Below are positions 51,643 through 55,959 of a stretch of 55,959 bases of DNA, piece by piece. Made by a program: the position numbers and the translations under genes. Under the pieces are notes generated by a model that saw only the letters and a list, made by a program, of their open reading frames with translations, had not been told where the DNA came from and ran no database searches. Origin of the DNA: Parazoarcus communis SWub3 = DSM 12120 (GTDB lineage: Bacteria; Pseudomonadota; Gammaproteobacteria; Burkholderiales; Rhodocyclaceae); the NCBI RefSeq assembly GCF_003226565.1, contig NZ_QKOE01000023.1, positions 1 through 55,959 of the forward strand, given 5' to 3'. Position 1 is the stretch's first letter. Every line of letters starts with the position of its first letter.

Positions 51643-52520
51643 TGCGTCCCCTCCTGAAGGAATGCGCGTGCCACCGCATTGAATTCACCGGGGCATTCGC
51701 TTTGAAGGTGATGTGCCCCCTTGCCGAACACGTGCAGGCGGGCATCCCGCATGCGGTTGAGCAGGTACATGGGGACGTCGATACCACCGAACCAGTCGTG
51801 CAATCCCCAGCAGATCAAGGTAGGAGACTGCACCCGGGCGAGCATCGGCTCCAGATCCTCGCGCTCACCAAAGGCCCCGGCGGTTTTGAGCAAGGCGATG
51901 AAGCCGGGGTTGTCACTTGCGGCAAAGCGCAGGCGTACGTTGTCGTCGTCTACCCGGTCATCGCGCAGGAACTCGAGCCGCTCGATCAGGCGACGCATGC
52001 GCGGCAGGCTGGGACCGCCCTCCTCCAGGTAGTAGTCGGAAATGATGCCGCGGCCGTGTTTGCTGGTCAGCATCAGCGGACTGAGCACACCGCGTGACAC
52101 CGGCTGTGATCCAATCATCACCAGTCGTGCCACCCGTTCGGGATGACGGGCGGCAAGCGGTATCGCAACACAACCGCCAAGCGACTGATTGACCAGATGG
52201 GCTTGCCCGATCCCGAGCGCGTCCATGAACCCCAGCAGCTTTGCCGCATGCCACGAGAAGAAGGGTCCCTCGACGCACGCCATGTCCGACCCGCCGTACT
52301 GGGGCAGATCGACGAAATAACAGGGGTGGTGCGCGGCAAAGGCGGCCGCGCTCAGGCGGAAATTGTTCCAGCTGGTGCAGCCGGGACCGCCGCCATGGGT
52401 AAAGATCACTGGCGTCGCATCCACAGGGCCGGAAACCTTGTGGTAGTGCATGCGCACACCATCGACGGTGACAAAGCGGCTTTCCGGCGGCTGAAGGTCA
52501 CGATGAACGTCAGTTGTCAT
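51639..52520 (-). CDS. Alpha/beta hydrolase of the C-C bond hydrolase (MhpC/BphD) type
   Basis: A 293-aa enzyme. The oxyanion motif HGGGPGCTSWNNF, nucleophile S113 (VNQSLGG), D242 (WGLHDWF) and H270 (GKGAHHLQSECP) fit meta-cleavage-product hydrolases. These cleave the C-C bond of ring-opened catechols, although close relatives act on esters or amides. No extradiol dioxygenase gene is visible in the window, so the C-C role remains open. The 4-nt overlaps with both neighbours place it firmly in the operon. Confidence 0.87.
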   Translation of the reverse strand: MTTDVHRDLQPPESRFVTVDGVRMHYHKVSGPVDATPVIFTHGGGPGCTSWNNFRLSAAAFAAHHPCYFVDLPQYGGSDMACVEGPFFSWHAAKLLGFMDALGIGQAHLVNQSLGGCVAIPLAARHPERVARLVMIGSQPVSRGVLSPLMLTSKHGRGIISDYYLEEGGPSLPRMRRLIERLEFLRDDRVDDDNVRLRFAASDNPGFIALLKTAGAFGEREDLEPMLARVQSPTLICWGLHDWFGGIDVPMYLLNRMRDARLHVFGKGAHHLQSECPGEFNAVARAFLQEGTQ

Positions 52521-53269
52521 GAACGTGCTCCGGGCGCTGCAAACGCCTCGTCCTTGATCGATTCGGGTGCCGGATAGGCCGTGCGGCTCTGCACCAGCCC
52601 AAGATCCAGGAACATCTCACACAGCTTGTAGGCCACCACCCCGGGGTTGAGCACCGGCACGGGCAAGCGACTGGCCAGATAGGCGTGGGACTGATGCATG
52701 GTGGTGGACCCCAGCACGATCACATCGGCGCCGTCCTCCTCGATCGCACGCAAGGCTTCCGCCTCGAGCTTGCCGAATACCACCTCCTCCTTGCCGGTCA
52801 GCAAGGCCTCGGTGTCCGGGCGCACTTCAATGGCGCGGATCGACGCCAGCCGCAAACCCAGCCCATACTCGTTGATGGTCTTGCGATACAGTGGAAACCA
52901 GCGCTTCCACATCGTCAGCACGCTGAACTTGTGGCCCAGCATGCAGGCGACGTGAAAGGCGCTCTGCCCCGGCGCCAGCACCGGAATCGACAGCCGCGCA
53001 CGCAAGGCCGCGAGGCCGGAGTCGCTGACGGTGTTGATGCAGACCGCGTCGAAGCCCTCGGCCTCGGCGCGCATGCCCGCCTCGATCACCGCCATTTCCA
53101 TGATCGCCATGTCGTAATAGCTGTCCGCCAGGGTCATCACCCGGCCCGCCCCGACAAACTCCACCTCGATGTCGGGCCGGCGTACGCCGGGCGGCAGTTG
53201 CGCCTCCACCATCGGCCGCGTTGCCTCGCTCATCGGAACGGGAAAAATCATCTTCACTTTCTTGCTCAT
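52517..53269 (-). CDS. Asp/Glu/hydantoin racemase-fold protein lacking both catalytic cysteines
   Basis: A 250-aa member of the Asp/Glu racemase superfamily. In hydantoin racemases the first cysteine lies in a segment like CFGDPGL; here it is TVSDSGL (Thr80), with Cys77 three residues earlier. The second, normally LGCAGM, is LGSTTM (Ser188). The remaining fold motifs (PVLAPGQSAFHVACMLG, PVLNPGVVAYKL) are intact. Two-base racemisation is therefore unlikely; a lyase, isomerase or binding role is possible. It overlaps the downstream hydrolase gene by 4 nt. Confidence 0.82.
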   Translation of the reverse strand: MSKKVKMIFPVPMSEATRPMVEAQLPPGVRRPDIEVEFVGAGRVMTLADSYYDMAIMEMAVIEAGMRAEAEGFDAVCINTVSDSGLAALRARLSIPVLAPGQSAFHVACMLGHKFSVLTMWKRWFPLYRKTINEYGLGLRLASIRAIEVRPDTEALLTGKEEVVFGKLEAEALRAIEEDGADVIVLGSTTMHQSHAYLASRLPVPVLNPGVVAYKLCEMFLDLGLVQSRTAYPAPESIKDEAFAAPGARS

Positions 53270-53299
53270 GCCCGGACTCCTGCAAACGGTGAAAGACGC

Positions 53300-54625
53300 T
53301 TAAAGACCGAGTTCGTCACGGCCACGAGTCAGCGTGTCGATGACGATGTACATGATCTTGCGGGCACACGGCATCAGGTCGGGGATGTAGGTCGCGCCCA
53401 TGCCACCCAGCCCTTCCGCCAGCACCTCGGGAGAGCCCTGGGCGGGCCACGGCCAACCGATGCGCGCCGTGGGCACACCATAGCGGCGCAGCGCCGTGCC
53501 ATCGGTCTGGCCGCCGAGCAGGTCGGGCGTGCCATGCGGGCGTTGTTCGACATGCTCCCAGCCGCGCTTGGCCGACTGGATCACCCAATTTCGCTCATCG
53601 GTGGTCCCACCCGGTACCGAGCCGTACATCTCCCAGTCGAGCACCAGTTCCGGCCGGCGCTGCTGCAGGTCGCGGACGAATTCGGCAAACTGGGCCTTGA
53701 CCGCGGCCGGCGAGGTACGCGGGTTGATGCGCACATCGAAGAAGATCTCGGTCACTGCCGACGGAAACGCCGCACGCTCAGGGTCACCCGAGCGCACGCC
53801 GGAAATCCAGCCATGCGGCGCGACCACGCCCGACGTATTGCGCTCGGCGTAGGCAATCAGCCATGCCTCCAGGTCTTCGATCACCTTTGCGGCCGGCACC
53901 ACCGCACTACGAAAACCGGGGGTCCCGCGCGGCACGCCGGCATAGCCCAGGGTGCCGTGCACCCGCAGCTTGAACCAGCCCATGCCCGGTTCCTCGTGAT
54001 ACACCCAGTTCCACGGCTTCATCACCACGGCAAAGTCTGCGGCTGCACCACGGTTGAGCATGTGCAGCACACCATTCGACATGCCGGCATGCTGGCGCGC
54101 AGACACGTCTACCGGCATGCCACCATCGGCCATGCCGACCAGCAGATCACCGCGAATGGGCACACCCGATTCGATCAGCGCAGTGGCAATCTCGGTCAGC
54201 GTCGCCACCATCGCCTTGGGGTTGGAGGCGCCCAGGCCGAACACCCAGTCACCGTCCATCTTGGCCCGCGGCTGCATGTCGGCCTCGGTCCAGCCCCGGG
54301 TCCAGGCACGCTCGGCGTCGTCGCATTCCAGGTGGGTGTCGATCGGCGCATACAGCATCAGTGCCGCACCGCCACCGCTGCCACGGTACTCCGCCAGCAC
54401 ATTGCCGCTGGTGTCGGTCATGGGCTGGTAACGCGCTTTCAGCCCCGCTTCACTCAAGTGTCCCGCCATGAACTCGCTGGCTGCCCTCGCGGCGCCAGTC
54501 GGGCTGTGAATGTCGGTGATGGCGAACAGCAACTGCTTGAGCCGTTCGGGATTCAGGCGGGCACAAGCCTGCTCGTACCACTGCTGCTGTTCGGCGGAGA
54601 AAGGCCGCTGGATGGTTTCGGTCAT
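53300..54625 (-). CDS. M20-peptidase-fold protein without the metal-binding residues
   Basis: A 441-aa protein with the overall M20/acetylornithine-deacetylase layout, including SPTG, SGNVLAEY and a central dimerisation-type insert (about 215-330). The metal-site positions are changed: GHxDT is APIDT (Pro94 for His), the bridging Asp in GASNPKAM is Asn135, the Glu-Glu pair is Gly-Gly in MADGGMP, and no His occurs at the usual late position. The frame is intact and codon use is normal, so it is not a decaying pseudogene. It is either a non-metal hydrolase or a structural or binding protein. It lies 24 bp after the reductase gene. Confidence 0.82.
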   Translation of the reverse strand: MTETIQRPFSAEQQQWYEQACARLNPERLKQLLFAITDIHSPTGAARAASEFMAGHLSEAGLKARYQPMTDTSGNVLAEYRGSGGGAALMLYAPIDTHLECDDAERAWTRGWTEADMQPRAKMDGDWVFGLGASNPKAMVATLTEIATALIESGVPIRGDLLVGMADGGMPVDVSARQHAGMSNGVLHMLNRGAAADFAVVMKPWNWVYHEEPGMGWFKLRVHGTLGYAGVPRGTPGFRSAVVPAAKVIEDLEAWLIAYAERNTSGVVAPHGWISGVRSGDPERAAFPSAVTEIFFDVRINPRTSPAAVKAQFAEFVRDLQQRRPELVLDWEMYGSVPGGTTDERNWVIQSAKRGWEHVEQRPHGTPDLLGGQTDGTALRRYGVPTARIGWPWPAQGSPEVLAEGLGGMGATYIPDLMPCARKIMYIVIDTLTRGRDELGL

Positions 54626-54649
54626 GGTCGGGGCGCTCCGTTTTCTTTA

Positions 54650-55672
54650 TCAGTTGCTGGGGACGAACTGCTCGCTGAACACATTGCCTGGCGCCACCCC
54701 CAGCTCGATCAGGCGGGCGGTGGCGGCGTCGATCATGCCCTGCGGTCCACACAGGTAGGCCACGGTGTCGGGATCGCTCACATCCTCGGCGCGTAGCGCC
54801 GACACCGGGCTGCCGTTGTGGTAGCAGCTGCCGGGCTCGCGGTCGACGCAGATGCGCACATCCAGCCCAGGCAACCACTGACGGCGCAACTCGAGTTCAT
54901 CGAGGTAGAACAGCGCATCCGAAGTGGCACAGCCAAAGCTCAGCAGCATCGGCGGCTTGCGACCACCCAGCTGGCGGATGCGGTCGATCATCGACAGCAC
55001 AGGCGCCAGACCGGTACCGCCGGCAACAAAGATGTGCGGCGCCCGGCGCTTCTCACGCAGGAAGAAGGCGCCGTAGGGTCCCTTGAGCTTCACCACATCA
55101 TCGACTTTCGCCTGCTTGCTCAGCCAGCTGGACATGACGCCCTCGGGCAACAGCCGGATCAGCAGATCGAGCTGCGGCAGATCCGCTTCGGTGGACACCG
55201 GGGAGTAGCTGCGCAACTGCCCCACGCCCGGCACCTCGACCTGCACGAACTGCCCGGGCTTGAAGCTCAACCACTGACCATCGGCGAGCTCGAGCGAGAG
55301 CTTGACCACATTCGAAGCAATCGGCTCCACCGCGTTGACAAAGGCATGAGCCTCGGTCGGTACCACGCCGCCCTCTTCACTGCCGTAAGGCAGCTCGAAC
55401 GTGCAATCGCCCTGGGCCTGGGTCACACACAGCAAACGCTGACCTGCCGCGTACTCGCTGGCGAGCAAGGTGGAACTTGCGCCCGCCCGCGTCGCAGCCC
55501 GACCATCGACCAGATGGGCAACACAGCTGGAACAGCTACCGGAGCGGCATTGGTGCATCAAGGGCACGTCGGCCGCCAGCGCCACATCAAGCACGTTCTG
55601 ATCGTCACCGACATCGATCGCACGACTGGCACCGTCGGCAAAGCGGAAGGTCACCTTATGGTTCTGACTCAT
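54650..55672 (-). CDS. BenC/XylZ-type ferredoxin-NAD(P)H reductase
   Basis: A 340-aa three-domain reductase: N-terminal [2Fe-2S] ferredoxin (CRSGSCSSC, then LLCVTQ for the fourth cysteine), FAD domain (LRSYSPV) and NAD domain (VAGGTGLAPVLSMI, YLCGPQGM). This order is opposite to that of the PDR-type reductase at 13264-14220. It normally feeds electrons to a Rieske oxygenase or a diiron monooxygenase; no oxygenase gene is seen in the same operon within the window, so it may lie beyond the right edge. Confidence 0.92.
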   Translation of the reverse strand: MSQNHKVTFRFADGASRAIDVGDDQNVLDVALAADVPLMHQCRSGSCSSCVAHLVDGRAATRAGASSTLLASEYAAGQRLLCVTQAQGDCTFELPYGSEEGGVVPTEAHAFVNAVEPIASNVVKLSLELADGQWLSFKPGQFVQVEVPGVGQLRSYSPVSTEADLPQLDLLIRLLPEGVMSSWLSKQAKVDDVVKLKGPYGAFFLREKRRAPHIFVAGGTGLAPVLSMIDRIRQLGGRKPPMLLSFGCATSDALFYLDELELRRQWLPGLDVRICVDREPGSCYHNGSPVSALRAEDVSDPDTVAYLCGPQGMIDAATARLIELGVAPGNVFSEQFVPSN

Positions 55673-55771
55673 TTCTGTTCTCTGTAGGGGGTATTGCGAA
55701 CAACTCGACTCGAAGCCGGACGGGTTCCTGGGGGGCTACACGCCCCCGACCCGCCCGGCCAGCACGCTGGC

Positions 55772-55957
55772 TCAGTCTTCGATCTGTTCGACGAAGTAGC
55801 CCGGCGGCTTGCCTTCGGCCGTCTTCTTCAAGCGGATGCTGTGCGTCTTCACCGACCCATCCACCCCCTTGCCCGGCCTGGCGATCCCACGATTCCAGCG
55901 CGAAGCCAGCTTGCGCCACGTGATCGGCGAGATGTCCGTCGCCACCAGTTGCTCGTC
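55772..55957 (-). CDS. C-terminal end of an unidentified gene running off the right edge
   Basis: The frame is open from the edge of the window to a TGA at 55774-55772, giving 61 residues rich in basic amino acids (TWRKLASRWNRGIARPGKG, then KTHSIRLKKTAEGKPPGYF) and ending in EQIED. It is on the same strand as, and 99 bp upstream of, the BenC-type reductase gene, so it may belong to that operon. No family was recognised from this short end. Confidence 0.55.
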   Translation of the reverse strand, partial: DEQLVATDISPITWRKLASRWNRGIARPGKGVDGSVKTHSIRLKKTAEGKPPGYFVEQIED

Positions 55958-55959
55958 GT

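Noticed and set aside
52685-54796. 703-codon plus-strand frame opposite the racemase-like, M20-like and reductase genes
   Set aside because: Composition (His, Arg, Gln rich) is that of an antisense frame of GC-rich coding DNA. I checked it as a possible reason for the altered catalytic residues, but the minus-strand proteins keep full-length fold motifs.
1-55959. CRISPR arrays, tRNA or rRNA genes
   Set aside because: No regularly spaced repeats with unique spacers and no tRNA- or rRNA-like sequence were seen; the periodic elements found are the operator boxes.

Overview
The window looks like a chromosomal segment of a betaproteobacterium, most likely Rhodocyclales (Thauera/Aromatoleum/Azoarcus-like). 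The basis is high GC, a PadBCD-type molybdoenzyme, Rieske oxygenase genes, XylS-like regulators and globin-coupled c-di-GMP enzymes. No rRNA, tRNA or CRISPR array was seen. The left end (1-5.9 kb) is accessory DNA. It holds the right end of an ISAs1-family insertion sequence that appears to have cut off the 5' end of a large HigA-HTH/nuclease-like/STAND-like gene, then a decayed spacer, then a membrane-anchored Mrr-type endonuclease with a topoisomerase-type zinc finger. From 6 to 10 kb come a nitronate monooxygenase-like enzyme, a small conserved protein and an exported 5'-nucleotidase.

From 9.9 to 44.9 kb the window is dominated by an apparent catabolic/transport regulon. It contains: a Rieske dioxygenase operon (PDR-type reductase, alpha, beta, an isochorismatase-like protein without catalytic residues, SDR); a divergent orphan LivK-type binding protein; an AraC regulator; a PYROXD2/CrtI-like flavoprotein; a GMC dehydrogenase with its Tat-exported small subunit; padBCD-like molybdoenzyme genes; a cyclase-family metal hydrolase; and a YCF48-like/RND/DUF1302/DUF1329 envelope transport cluster. 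Two paralogous XylS-like regulators sit inside it. A BNR-propeller/MoaD-ThiS gene pair and a DUF945 gene lie between these units.

The main discovery is regulatory. Tandem 15-bp boxes of the form TGC(A/G/C)-N6-GG(A/C)(T/C)A, almost always 20-21 bp apart, stand in the correct orientation in front of seven transcription units (14300-38338). One promoter has three boxes at exactly 20-bp steps. The pattern matches the known XylS-type operator (TGCA-N6-GGNTA), so these dispersed genes are probably one co-induced pathway. The substrate is unknown: the genes suggest uptake, molybdenum-dependent and oxygenase-dependent oxidation and hydrolytic ring or ester/amide opening of a hydrophobic, probably aromatic, compound.

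Embedded between 18.6 and 24.4 kb is a signalling block: a globin-PAS-GGDEF-EAL protein, two HisKA_2 histidine kinases and a REC-ANTAR antiterminator. A second, paralogous globin-GGDEF-EAL protein lies at 45.3-47.9 kb. The right end (47.9-56 kb) is a tightly packed minus-strand operon: SDR, two amidases, an alpha/beta hydrolase of the C-C hydrolase type, a racemase-fold protein lacking both catalytic cysteines, an M20-fold protein lacking its metal ligands, and a BenC-type ferredoxin reductase. An unidentified gene runs off the right edge.
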